A DNA stretch of 64,000 nucleotides from JABGQS01 sp963674545 (GTDB taxonomy: Bacteria; Bacillota; Clostridia; Christensenellales; SZUA-584): contig CAXXFB010000001.1 of assembly GCA_963674545.2 (NCBI GenBank), positions 558,001 through 622,000 on the forward strand. Direction: 5' to 3'. Numbering within the stretch: position 1 is the stretch's first letter; each line of letters opens with the position of its first letter. A model generated the notes under the pieces. That model saw nothing but the letters and a program-made list of their open reading frames with translations. It made no database searches and was not told the origin of the DNA. A program made the position numbers and the translations under genes. Positions 1 through 8,172 of this stretch are shown here, piece after piece.

Positions 1-252
1 AAACAGCCTTCTGCCAAACCAAACCTTGGGAGTTGTCTTATCGGACACATAACCCATTACCGGGTCTGTAAACGCATCCCAGAATATACTGACGGACATA
101 ACTGTGCCGGTCAGCGTACCTGAAATACCCAGCACTTCCGTAGCATAAAAAAGAAAGAACCCCGAAAGAACCTGAAACGGTATGGCATAGGACAATGCTC
201 CCACGCCATAACCTAGTTTCACAGATACCGGAATTCTTCTTGTGTTATTCAT
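1..252 (-). CDS. GPH/MFS-type sugar-cation symporter, N-terminal part (runs off the window)
   Basis: The reverse strand reads in frame from an ATG at 252 to the window edge, giving 84 residues starting MNNTRRIPVSVKLGYGVGAL. The pattern YGVGALSYAIPFQ, a hydrophobic first helix, then WDAFTDPVMGYVSDKT matches the N-terminus of glycoside-pentoside-hexuronide (MelB-like) symporters, where the Asp-rich second helix takes part in cation binding. Such proteins import sugars with Na+ or H+ at the inner membrane. It starts 56 nt after the stop of the glutamate-symporter-like gene and probably shares its transcript. The substrate cannot be judged from this fragment. Confidence 0.75.
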   Translation of the reverse strand, partial: MNNTRRIPVSVKLGYGVGALSYAIPFQVLSGFFLFYATEVLGISGTLTGTVMSVSIFWDAFTDPVMGYVSDKTTPKVWFGRRLF

Positions 253-308
253 CAAAGCACCAATTTTTTAGCGTGGCGCACTTAATTATTTACGCACCCC
301 GCTTAAGT

Positions 309-1871
309 TTATTCGCTCTTTTTCTCTCTTCTTTTTGCATATATCCTTTTTGAGAAGAATATACCAAGGAAACATACTACAGAGTATACAGTAAACAAAC
401 CAAATGTAACTATGAACAGATACGGTTTGTCGTCTGCCCATGCAGCTATCGGAACAGAAAGTATCATCATCAGCGGCACGCCGATTATTGCACCTACACC
501 GCTCCCGAGAACAAGACTCTCTGGAACACTTGTCTTGCCTTTAGGGTCAACTTCTTTCAGCAACGCCATGCCTGTAACAATTGTGCCTGTCCACATGCCG
601 TACAGTCCGATGGCATGTTCCATCTGCTCTTCTTTATACATCCACTTCGATATTCTGTATGAATATATCATCGTGAAAATGCCGCCTACTGTAGACAGAA
701 TTATTAGCGGCCACAGATATTGTATCACAGAATTCATCGTAATTGCACATATCGAAGCAATAATCATTATATCGAACGATGATGATGAGACACGTTGAAG
801 CAGATAATTGTCTGCATAGTCAGATTTGATTACATTCTTTTTCTGCAGTAAGTTGAGTATCTTTCTTACGCCCAGCGCAATGAGAGTACCAAACAGGAAC
901 TGGAATCCCCAGAACACCGTCATAAGAGTTGAGCCTTTGCCGAGGATTGCCTGAAGACCGATAAGAACAAGATAAGTCAGCAGGTAAACAGCGCCGATAA
1001 GGACTACCTGAACAGTCAGATCATCCATAAACAACGTCTTTGGCACTTTTGCGGTATGTTCATGTACATCAGGTTCCGTATCCGCTTTTTCTATATTGCC
1101 TTTTATCTTTTTCTTGTTATATTTACGCCTTAAGATGTTCATGAAAGGAATTCCGCCGATTATAGCCCAGAGGAAACCGAAAGTTGCCAGTGCCATACCT
1201 GCGTTTGCACCATTAGTCATTCCAAGGACCTCAAGCGATTTGCCTGTAGACAGCGCTTGTCCCGGGCCTTGTGCAAAAGCAAGCGGAAGCATAACGCCAA
1301 AAATGTTATCGAACTGCGGCAGAATAGTTGCAACCAGCAGCATCATGACACCAAGGCCTAAAACTGCCTGAAGCACATATGTATTTACTATCGCAAAGCC
1401 TGTGTTAGTAATGTTTTCCGTACTCTTTTTCTTTCTTTTCTTGAGCGCCATTGCTATAAAGCCAATAGACATCGCATGGTAGACAAGGTTCTGCAGCAAA
1501 GCGGAATCGAAAACCGGATTCCAATTCAGTGCCGGCCATATCACCTGACCTACTACAAACCCAAGCAAACCTCCGAAAAGCGTTGTCGGAATAAGATGTT
1601 TCTTAAAGAATTTGATGTTCGATTTTATAATAAGTGATATTCCCAGCAGAAGCATTAAGAACAACACCTGCTTTATCGGCCCCCATACCTCTTCCCAATC
1701 TGTATCCCGCATTTGGTCCTCCGGTGTATCTGACACCGCCTGTGTCTGCTCGCCTTTGTCGGGAACAGCTTCTTTCGTAGGAAGCGTTGCAAGATAGAAT
1801 ACTGCAAAAACCAAAGCTATTGATAGGATAACAATCAAAGGCTTCTTTAAAATAATGAATACTTCTTTCAT
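309..1871 (-). CDS. Sodium/glutamate symporter-like (GltS/ESS family) membrane carrier
   Basis: This is a 520-residue polytopic membrane protein. After a first hydrophobic helix (about 9-30) there is a polar loop, then two blocks of helices separated by a cytoplasmic linker rich in Lys, Glu and His (about 255-280). The segment LAFAQGPGQALSTGK and the glycine-rich stretch after it (NGANAGMALATFGF) resemble the re-entrant loop of GltS-type Na+/glutamate symporters. The likely role is Na+-coupled uptake of glutamate or a related anion; the substrate is inferred. The ATG at 1871 has a good AAGGAGG site inside the end of the preceding acyltransferase reading frame, whose stop lies 1 nt away, so the two are probably translationally coupled. 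Confidence 0.75.
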   Translation of the reverse strand: MKEVFIILKKPLIVILSIALVFAVFYLATLPTKEAVPDKGEQTQAVSDTPEDQMRDTDWEEVWGPIKQVLFLMLLLGISLIIKSNIKFFKKHLIPTTLFGGLLGFVVGQVIWPALNWNPVFDSALLQNLVYHAMSIGFIAMALKKRKKKSTENITNTGFAIVNTYVLQAVLGLGVMMLLVATILPQFDNIFGVMLPLAFAQGPGQALSTGKSLEVLGMTNGANAGMALATFGFLWAIIGGIPFMNILRRKYNKKKIKGNIEKADTEPDVHEHTAKVPKTLFMDDLTVQVVLIGAVYLLTYLVLIGLQAILGKGSTLMTVFWGFQFLFGTLIALGVRKILNLLQKKNVIKSDYADNYLLQRVSSSSFDIMIIASICAITMNSVIQYLWPLIILSTVGGIFTMIYSYRISKWMYKEEQMEHAIGLYGMWTGTIVTGMALLKEVDPKGKTSVPESLVLGSGVGAIIGVPLMMILSVPIAAWADDKPYLFIVTFGLFTVYSVVCFLGIFFSKRIYAKRREKKSE

Positions 1872-1872
1872 G

Positions 1873-2670
1873 TTAATTTGCCTCCTTCATTTCTCCAAGA
1901 AAAATTTTCAACACTCTATACCACTTGTACACTGAGGTTCTTTTGTTTGGAAAAAACACCCTGTAGTCCATCGATTTGTGTCTGAACGAAAGGTGAGATC
2001 TTAAGTTTACTGCTACTCCGTATATATCCTGCAGATCGAACTTGGCCGAGCCTATTGTAAGACCTTCTCTCGAGATACAAAGCTCACCATTTTCCTTTGG
2101 CGCAAACGGCGTCTCAACGTTTGGGGAATATAGAAGTTCCGCTCCGTCGTTGCACATATATACTTCTTTATCTTTAAGCTCTTCGAACCTTTTTACAAGC
2201 TGTTCTAGCTGCCATCTGTTAATATCGATCACACTGCTGCCCGGCAGGAAACCTTTCTTTGAATGAACGAACCCGAAAACGTCGATATAATACTGAGCAC
2301 CGCATACCGTGCAGGTTATGTCCTGGTCAGATGTAGTCATTGAGTCAAGACTGCCGCACTCCGGGCAAGTATAAAGCATCATTTCGAAGCCTTCTGCAAG
2401 CCGTTTTCCTTTGAATGGTATCTTCACCTGCTGCTGCCATTCAAATTCGTTGTGGTCAAGCTCTTTTGTTACAACCTGTTCTATCTGCTCTACGGTCATT
2501 GACGCAAGCTGCTCTTTGTCAAGAAGAGTCTTGAACTCAATTTCTATCTTACCCCGCCGGAAGCTGACAGACCATCTTGGCTCTGTAAAATAAGCTCCTT
2601 TTATTTTTGCAACAACAACAGGAACTTTAAGCATTTTGACTAGCTTAAAAGTCGCCGGAGCGATCTTCAC
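1873..2670 (-). CDS. C-terminal fragment of PlsC-type acyltransferase, with zinc ribbon (frameshifted gene)
   Basis: 265 residues starting at a GTG that overlaps the stop of the upstream fragment (GTGA). The first residues, VKIAPATFKLVKMLKVPVV, are the natural continuation of a 1-acyl-glycerol-3-phosphate acyltransferase after its FPEGRRSW motif. The remainder is an unusual C-terminal extension holding a zinc ribbon (CPEC at about 98-101, then CTVC) and a C-terminal globular part of unknown role. Adding one G in the ATCC/GGAT region near 2681-2682 would fuse it to the upstream fragment as a protein of about 404 residues. No convincing ribosome site precedes the GTG. It is either the second half of a broken gene, a consensus error, or a reinitiated second chain. 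Confidence 0.7.
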   Translation of the reverse strand: MKIAPATFKLVKMLKVPVVVAKIKGAYFTEPRWSVSFRRGKIEIEFKTLLDKEQLASMTVEQIEQVVTKELDHNEFEWQQQVKIPFKGKRLAEGFEMMLYTCPECGSLDSMTTSDQDITCTVCGAQYYIDVFGFVHSKKGFLPGSSVIDINRWQLEQLVKRFEELKDKEVYMCNDGAELLYSPNVETPFAPKENGELCISREGLTIGSAKFDLQDIYGVAVNLRSHLSFRHKSMDYRVFFPNKRTSVYKWYRVLKIFLGEMKEAN

Positions 2671-3086
2671 AGTTTTACCATCCAGCTTCTTCTGCCTTCC
2701 GGGAACAGGCCGACGATACCGCCGTTCTTTATAACTCTCAGTATCTGCTTTATCGCTCTTGAATCGCTTACGAATTTCTTTTTTGGTATGAAGCTGAGTA
2801 TAGACAAAACTTTCCTTAAATATTTATTTTTAAATATTCCGTCGCCTATTACATAGCGTATCGGTTTTGAAACCAGCGCCTGTATATAAACTCCGTCAAA
2901 AGTGTTTAAATGATTCGCCAGCAGCAGACATGGTCCTTTAAGCTTAAATCCTTCTTGTTTTTTCATCCTTATCCTGTAGTGAAGTATTAAAAACAAACCA
3001 TATGTAGCTTTAAAAATAAAGAACAATATATAAGTTATAAAGTTCTTAGCCAGCCATTCGCCACGCTGTTTCGTTGACCTTTTCAA
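2667..3086 (-). CDS. N-terminal fragment of PlsC-type 1-acyl-glycerol-3-phosphate acyltransferase (frameshifted gene)
   Basis: 139 residues from a TTG start preceded by GGGGAGAAG. The fragment holds an N-terminal hydrophobic helix (about 16-38) and both acyltransferase motifs: the catalytic HX4D box as NHLNTFDG and the phosphate-binding FPEGRRSW near the end. It then runs into the unrelated residues MVKL and a TGA. Intact relatives continue SWDGKTVKIAP, and exactly that sequence lies in the other frame if one base is restored. The family acylates lysophosphatidate in phospholipid synthesis at the membrane. A gene cut straight after motif III is unlikely to be active as a single chain. Confidence 0.7.
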   Translation of the reverse strand: MKRSTKQRGEWLAKNFITYILFFIFKATYGLFLILHYRIRMKKQEGFKLKGPCLLLANHLNTFDGVYIQALVSKPIRYVIGDGIFKNKYLRKVLSILSFIPKKKFVSDSRAIKQILRVIKNGGIVGLFPEGRRSWMVKL

Positions 3087-3127
3087 TTTGTAAACTTCTC
3101 CCCATATCAGTAATCAAAATCGCTTTT

Positions 3128-3133
3128 ATTATA
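3128..3133 (-). promoter_or_regulatory. Extended -10 element upstream of the acyltransferase gene
   Basis: On the minus strand the sequence reads TGC-TATAAT, an extended -10, about 45 nt before the TTG start at 3086. No good -35 hexamer is visible 16-18 nt further upstream, so the TG extension would have to compensate. The rest of the 3087-3304 gap is AT-rich and shows no gene. Confidence 0.4.
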
Positions 3134-3304
3134 GCATTATTATTCTTATTTAAAAATTAAAGTTGTGTGACGTATTATATACAATCGCAACAACTTCGAA
3201 ATTTTTCTTGAATATATTTACATCAGCATCTTTCTTTTCTCTATGCCAGTCATTAGTCTGCCCCCACGGAAGCTATGTTTATATAATAAAGCAATAGTTT
3301 ATCG

Positions 3305-4705
3305 TTACTTTCTTATCTTATAGCTGTAGTGTGGTGTTCTTTTCCTGTATTTCCTTCTTTTCTTCCTTTTCAAGCTGAAAAGTCTTATTGCAAGGAATAT
3401 TATAAGACCTGCAGGAATGACGAGCAATATCAGAAGTGCAGAATTATCTTTGTCATCTTCTAAAGACTCCATTGCTGTCGGCGCCATGGTCATTACTGCG
3501 GAATCTCCTACAGAACCAGGTGAACTTCCAGCATCAAGCACATCACGTTTAGCCACGAGATACCCTTGCATTACTACTATTCCTGTTTTAAAGCTCTTAT
3601 AAGTTACCGTACCTACAACGTCGTTTTCATATATCGGTGCTGTAAGCGGCTCTTCATAATACTCTCTGGTCGCCTCTATGGTATCTCCGCTCAATATCTG
3701 CTCTGCAACATCGTTCTCCAGCGTCAGATAGCGCTCTATAGGAGTCGGCTGTGCAAACTCTAATAGCCCGTCATATATATCTGTGCTTGCATAGTTTTCT
3801 ACCTGAGCTGAAAGCGGCTCTGTAGTGTCAACAAGCGATAGTGAATCAATTGTTGTATAATTATTAAAACCATATTCGAAAAGGCTCTTTGCTGCATCCC
3901 ACCTTTGCTGCTTATTATTTGATGTATCTCCGAACACGACACATACAAGATTCTGCCCGTCTTTTGTTGCACTTGCGACGAGGCATCCGCCTGCACCTGT
4001 TGTAGAGCCTGTCTTAATGCCGTTTGCATATTCGTAATAATTACTGTTGTCTTTTATCAGAAACTCATTATAAGTTTTAATAGTTCTTTCTTTTTGTTTG
4101 TTAGTTTCCGGCATAACGTAAGTTTCGTGGTCAACCATCTGCATAAACGCAGGATTGTTCATAGCATACTTCGCAAGAAGCGCCATGTCACGTGCCGTAA
4201 CCATATGACCATCCTGATCCTTGCCGTGCGGGTTTGCGAATGTACTGGACGTCATACCGATTTCAGCAGCAAGCTCATTCATCATAACGACGAAGTTCTC
4301 TTCCGTTTCCCCAATGTGTTCAGCGACCGCTTTTGCTGCATCATTTCCGGATTTAATCATCATCCCGGTAAGCAGGTCTTCAAGGACAATCTCCTCTCCC
4401 GCTTTAATTACGAGTTTCGATTCACCTGAGGTTGTTCTTGAAGCATATTCGCTTACAGTCACTTTATCAGCAAGATTGCCGTGTTCTATCGCAACAAGGC
4501 ATGTCATAATTTTTGTTGTGCTTGCCGGTCTTATCCGCTCATCTGCTTTCTGCTCATAAAGAACCATACCAGAGTCGGCATCCATAAGCACGACTGCCAG
4601 GTCTTCATTGATGTCACCATCATAAGAGACAGCAGCCAGAGCGCTGCCGCCAAAAATAGTAAACACTGTTATAAAAGCCAGACAAATTAACGCAATTTTT
4701 CTCAA
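3305..4705 (-). CDS. dacF: D-alanyl-D-alanine carboxypeptidase (DacF/PBP5-like), copy 1
   Basis: 466 residues starting at a TTG behind an AGGGGATG site. A signal peptide (1-24) leads into a penicillin-binding carboxypeptidase with all three active-site motifs: SxxK as STTK (Ser62-Lys65), SGN in IKSGNDAAKA, and KTG in NGIKTGSTTG. A PBP5_C-type beta domain follows, then one membrane helix (about 423-443) and a strongly basic cytoplasmic tail (KRKKRRKYRKR). Such enzymes trim the terminal D-Ala from peptidoglycan stems on the outer face of the membrane. The anchor is a true transmembrane helix with a cationic tail, not the amphipathic anchor of E. coli PBP5. A paralogue lies directly upstream (4939-6297) with its own promoter. 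Confidence 0.9.
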   Translation of the reverse strand: MRKIALICLAFITVFTIFGGSALAAVSYDGDINEDLAVVLMDADSGMVLYEQKADERIRPASTTKIMTCLVAIEHGNLADKVTVSEYASRTTSGESKLVIKAGEEIVLEDLLTGMMIKSGNDAAKAVAEHIGETEENFVVMMNELAAEIGMTSSTFANPHGKDQDGHMVTARDMALLAKYAMNNPAFMQMVDHETYVMPETNKQKERTIKTYNEFLIKDNSNYYEYANGIKTGSTTGAGGCLVASATKDGQNLVCVVFGDTSNNKQQRWDAAKSLFEYGFNNYTTIDSLSLVDTTEPLSAQVENYASTDIYDGLLEFAQPTPIERYLTLENDVAEQILSGDTIEATREYYEEPLTAPIYENDVVGTVTYKSFKTGIVVMQGYLVAKRDVLDAGSSPGSVGDSAVMTMAPTAMESLEDDKDNSALLILLVIPAGLIIFLAIRLFSLKRKKRRKYRKRTPHYSYKIRK

Positions 4706-4743
4706 AAACTACATCCCCTATATTTTTGCTCAAATACAAATAA

Positions 4744-4771
4744 AGTATATTAAAACTATCATTGCAGTTAA
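4744..4771 (-). promoter_or_regulatory. Probable sigma-A promoter of dacF copy 1
   Basis: Minus-strand -35 TTAACT (4766-4771) and -10 TATACT (4744-4749), spaced 16 nt, lie about 40 nt upstream of the TTG start. The interval 4706-4938 otherwise holds no gene. Confidence 0.5.
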
Positions 4772-4938
4772 AACATACATTGAAAAGTATAACAGCAATG
4801 ATGAGTTTTGTACACTAGAAATCGATATGGTATTACGCGCAAAATGTTAACATTACGTAAACATGCCCAATTTTCTTACAATAGCATATAAAACTGTGTA
4901 GTCATGCTATAAAAATATTTTGAATACCGAACTCTTCT

Positions 4939-6297
4939 TTATCTGTTTTTCAGCAAGGATATCACTAAGAATGCTATAACGCCCAGCAGAAGCACTGCCA
5001 GCGCCAGCCACAGCCAGCCTATGCCAACTACAAATCCGTCTTTTGTCTCATCTTCGTCCGGTGCACTTGTCTGTGTCGCTTCCGGCGTAGGCGCCGGCGT
5101 CTCTTCGGTTTCCGCTACTGATATATCACCCAGTATGTCGACATCACGTGTTGCGGTAAGCTGGGCACGGCATATAACTTCCTTGGTCAGAGTGCTTCTA
5201 AAGGTTATTATGCCCACCGTGTCTCCCTCTTTAAGCGGTGCGCTTAGCTCACTTCCGCTGTAGAACTCTACTGTAGTGTCAAATCCATTGTTGTTTATTA
5301 TATCTTCTGCCAAACTCTTTTCGAGAGTTAAAAGTTCGTCTCCCGTGTTTGCAGAAGCGAGTTCAATAACGTCGTCTTCCTCGGCCGAATTGACTACTTC
5401 CACAGTAACTGCAGGCACAGAATCAATAATGTCCTGCACGTTTATGGTAACAAAATTTTCAAATCCAAACTCAAACAGCTCTTTTGCAAGCGGCCATCTG
5501 TCTACGCCATTAGTCGTTCCGTCTCCGTAAATGAGGCACAGCAGTTTGGTGTCGTCTTTTTGCGCAGATGCTACAACACACCTTTTTGCTTTCGGCGTTG
5601 AACCTGTCTTTATTCCTGTTGCAAATTCATAGTATTCATCTTCCTTATCTGTCCTCAGAAGAAGATTTGTGTTCTCAATAGTTCTTTCTTGGTTCTTGTT
5701 TGTCGCCGGCATAACATAGGTCTCTGTTCCGACAATATCCATGAAGTCTTGGTTCTGCATCGCATATAAAGCGAGTTTCGACATATCTCTAGCCGTGACT
5801 ATATGGTCGTCAATATCTACGCCATGTGGGTTAACAAAGTTCGTACCCGTCATTCCGAGCGCTGTTGCTTTTTTGTTCATCATCTTTGCAAATTCTTCAA
5901 CAGAACCTGCAATATGAACTGCTACTGCTTCTGCAGCATCATTGCCCGACACAAGCATAAGACCAGTAAGAAGGTCTTTCATCACTATCTCTTCCCCGTT
6001 TTTTGTTCCCAGCAGCGAATACCCTGAACCGGTCCAGTCGCCTTCCGGGCCTACTTTTACTACATCATCCAGATTGCTGTTCTCAAGCGCTACTATGCAT
6101 GTCATTATCTTTGTCGTACTTGCCGGTCTTATCCCTGCGTCCGCATTCTGTTCAAAAAGCACTGCTCCCGTTGTTGCATCAAGGAGCATAACTGCGTTAG
6201 GTTTGACTTCGCCTTCAAATTCCGGCGCTGCGAATGCCGTTCCAATGCTGAGAGTAAAAATAAACAATACCAAACAAAAAACAAGAATCCTTTTCAA
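4939..6297 (-). CDS. dacF: D-alanyl-D-alanine carboxypeptidase (DacF/PBP5-like), copy 2
   Basis: 452 residues from a TTG start with an AAAGGGG site. Signal peptide 1-23; active-site motifs STTK (Ser60-Lys63), VSGNDAAEAVA and TGIKTGSTPKAK are all present; a PBP5_C-type domain follows. The C-terminus differs from copy 1: a Thr/Pro/Glu-rich spacer (about 390-420) precedes the membrane helix, and the cytoplasmic tail is only a few residues. The role is carboxypeptidase trimming of peptidoglycan pentapeptides. The two copies are tandem duplicates that have diverged mainly in their anchors, which may place them at different distances from the membrane (inference). Confidence 0.9.
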   Translation of the reverse strand: MKRILVFCLVLFIFTLSIGTAFAAPEFEGEVKPNAVMLLDATTGAVLFEQNADAGIRPASTTKIMTCIVALENSNLDDVVKVGPEGDWTGSGYSLLGTKNGEEIVMKDLLTGLMLVSGNDAAEAVAVHIAGSVEEFAKMMNKKATALGMTGTNFVNPHGVDIDDHIVTARDMSKLALYAMQNQDFMDIVGTETYVMPATNKNQERTIENTNLLLRTDKEDEYYEFATGIKTGSTPKAKRCVVASAQKDDTKLLCLIYGDGTTNGVDRWPLAKELFEFGFENFVTINVQDIIDSVPAVTVEVVNSAEEDDVIELASANTGDELLTLEKSLAEDIINNNGFDTTVEFYSGSELSAPLKEGDTVGIITFRSTLTKEVICRAQLTATRDVDILGDISVAETEETPAPTPEATQTSAPDEDETKDGFVVGIGWLWLALAVLLLGVIAFLVISLLKNR

Positions 6298-6331
6298 ATT
6301 TAACCCCTTTGCTAGCTGTGATATACATCAA

Positions 6332-6360
6332 AGTATAACAGTTTTATGCACTTTTGTTAA
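6332..6360 (-). promoter_or_regulatory. Sigma-A promoter of dacF copy 2
   Basis: Minus-strand -35 TTAACA (6355-6360), 17-nt spacer, -10 TATACT (6332-6337) with an upstream TG (extended -10). The inferred transcription start is roughly 30 nt before the TTG start codon. It is divergent from the promoter of the HAD-hprK operon. Confidence 0.6.
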
Positions 6361-6391
6361 GCCTTTATATTCTGTTAACATATTTTTTTTG

Positions 6392-6420
6392 TTTTCAAAC
6401 TTTAGCTATGCATGTATAAT
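6392..6420 (+). promoter_or_regulatory. Probable promoter of the HAD-hprK-ROK operon
   Basis: The -10 TATAAT (6415-6420) is perfect; the best -35 is TTTTCA (6392-6397) at 17 nt. It lies 27 nt before the ATG at 6448. Confidence 0.5.
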
Positions 6421-6447
6421 AGATTGATAAGGTATTTTGGAGGACAC

Positions 6448-7242
6448 ATGTACAAACTTATAGCGATAGACATAGACGATACATTACTAAACGACAGTAT
6501 AGAGATTTCGGACAGGGTAAGGATCGCAATCGAAAAAGCGATCGATACCGGAGTAAAAATCGTGCTCTGCACAGGGCGGACTATCAAAGGCGCTGAGAGG
6601 TTCTATGACCAGCTTGGACTTGACACTCTTTTTATAACTGCAGGCGGTGCAGAAATATATGACGCAGATAAAAACAGAGTCTTTGAAAATGAGGTCGAAC
6701 CGTCTTTGGTAAAAAAGGTTCTTGAATATGCATACGAGCATGGCCTTCATGCTCAGGTTTATATAGACGGCGAACTTATTTACAGGGAGCGCAATAAATA
6801 TTCAGAGCTTTATGAAGGTCCGTACGGGCATCCTGGCAAGCTGATCCCCAACCTTATGGAAATAGAAATAAAAACGCCAAAAGTGCTTTATGTCGTAGAT
6901 GAGGACAAGGCAGACGCTATTCAGCAGGATGTTGAAAAGAAGTTCACATCTCTTGCTATAAAGCGTTCAAAACCTATATACATAGAGTTCTGGACACCGG
7001 GCGTAAGTAAGGGAATGGCCCTTGAATTTGCAGCAAAATACTACTCGATAGATTTAAAAGACACGATAGCAATCGGCGATTCGCAGATAGATGCACCAAT
7101 GATTGAAGCAGCAGGCCTAGGGGTAGCTGTAGAAAACGCACCCGATTCTTTAAAACAAGTTGCTGATATCACCTGTCCTTCAAACGAAGACGATGGTGTT
7201 GCATATGTAATAGAAAAATACATTTTGGAGGCAGCAGAATGA
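6448..7242 (+). CDS. Cof-type HAD-superfamily sugar-phosphate phosphatase
   Basis: 264 residues. The start is set at the ATG at 6448 because GGAGG lies 5 nt before it; an in-frame ATG at 6412 overlaps the -10 element. Motif I is DIDDTLLND near the N-terminus, motif II CTGRT, and motif IV GDSQIDAPMI near residue 215, with a Cof-type C2 cap between. The family dephosphorylates sugar phosphates and similar small molecules in the cytoplasm; the substrate is not predictable. Its stop overlaps the hprK start (ATGA), so the two are translationally coupled, which hints at a link with sugar-phosphate status. Confidence 0.85.
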   Translation: MYKLIAIDIDDTLLNDSIEISDRVRIAIEKAIDTGVKIVLCTGRTIKGAERFYDQLGLDTLFITAGGAEIYDADKNRVFENEVEPSLVKKVLEYAYEHGLHAQVYIDGELIYRERNKYSELYEGPYGHPGKLIPNLMEIEIKTPKVLYVVDEDKADAIQQDVEKKFTSLAIKRSKPIYIEFWTPGVSKGMALEFAAKYYSIDLKDTIAIGDSQIDAPMIEAAGLGVAVENAPDSLKQVADITCPSNEDDGVAYVIEKYILEAAE

Positions 7243-8171
7243 AAGTCAAACTAAAAATAAGCGATATTGTCAAAGATCTGGACCTCAGCGTACTATATCA
7301 GGGCGACGTTCAGGAAGTTGAAATAAACACTTCGGATTTAAACAGGCCGGGGCTGCAGATGGCAGGGTTTTTTGAGTATTTCGCAGTAAACAGGTTTCAG
7401 CTCTTTGGCATGGTAGAGATGACTTATCTTCAGAACCTTGACCCGGATCTTAAGGCCCAGAGACTTGAACAGTTCTTCAGGAGCGGTATCCCCTGTGTCC
7501 TTATCGGCAGGAACTTAACACCTCCCGACGAAATGATAGAAGCTGCAAAGAAATACAGCACACCAATATTGATGTCTGGCCTTACAACGACAAAGCTGAG
7601 TCATAAAGCTACTGTCTATCTTGACAGAGTCCTTGCTCCAAGCATTTCCCGGCACGCCGGGCTTATGGATGTTTATGGCGTTGGCATCATGCTCACAGGA
7701 GATTCGGGCGTTGGTAAGAGTGAAACTGCACTGGAACTCGTCAAGAGAGGCCATCGTCTTGTTGCAGACGATGTTGTAGAGATAAGAAAGCTTTCAGATA
7801 ACCAGCTTATAGGCCAGTCCCCTGAGGTAATACGCCATATGATGGAGATTAGAGGGCTTGGCATAATAGACGTCTGCACACTTTACGGACTTGGTGCGGT
7901 CATGCTTGAAAAATCTATTGAACTTGCTATCCACCTTGAACCAGGCTCTATGGAAAACATAGACCGGCTGGGCACAAGCACTGAATATCTTACACTGCTT
8001 GGCGTTAAGGTGCCTACCATGACTATACCCGTAAGGCCCGGCCGTAACCTCGCTATCATAATCGAAGTTGCCTCCATGAATTTCAGACTGAAAAGTATGG
8101 GTGTCGTTACAGCTAACCAGCTTGACCGCCATCTGCTTAATATAATCGCACCAGGGATGTCAGGAGAATAA
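7239..8171 (+). CDS. hprK: HPr kinase/phosphorylase
   Basis: 310 residues, the usual family length. An N-terminal domain (1-128) is followed by the kinase domain with conserved RHAG (His139), Walker A GDSGVGKS (154-161), the VADDVVEI segment and the HprK signature EIRGLGIIDV near 205. The enzyme phosphorylates HPr on its regulatory Ser using ATP or pyrophosphate and reverses this, setting carbon catabolite repression through CcpA in Bacillota. The start overlaps the HAD gene stop by 4 nt, and the sugar kinase begins 1 nt after the hprK stop, so the three form an operon for sugar-phosphate sensing and use. Confidence 0.95.
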   Translation: MKVKLKISDIVKDLDLSVLYQGDVQEVEINTSDLNRPGLQMAGFFEYFAVNRFQLFGMVEMTYLQNLDPDLKAQRLEQFFRSGIPCVLIGRNLTPPDEMIEAAKKYSTPILMSGLTTTKLSHKATVYLDRVLAPSISRHAGLMDVYGVGIMLTGDSGVGKSETALELVKRGHRLVADDVVEIRKLSDNQLIGQSPEVIRHMMEIRGLGIIDVCTLYGLGAVMLEKSIELAIHLEPGSMENIDRLGTSTEYLTLLGVKVPTMTIPVRPGRNLAIIIEVASMNFRLKSMGVVTANQLDRHLLNIIAPGMSGE

Positions 8172-8172
8172 T

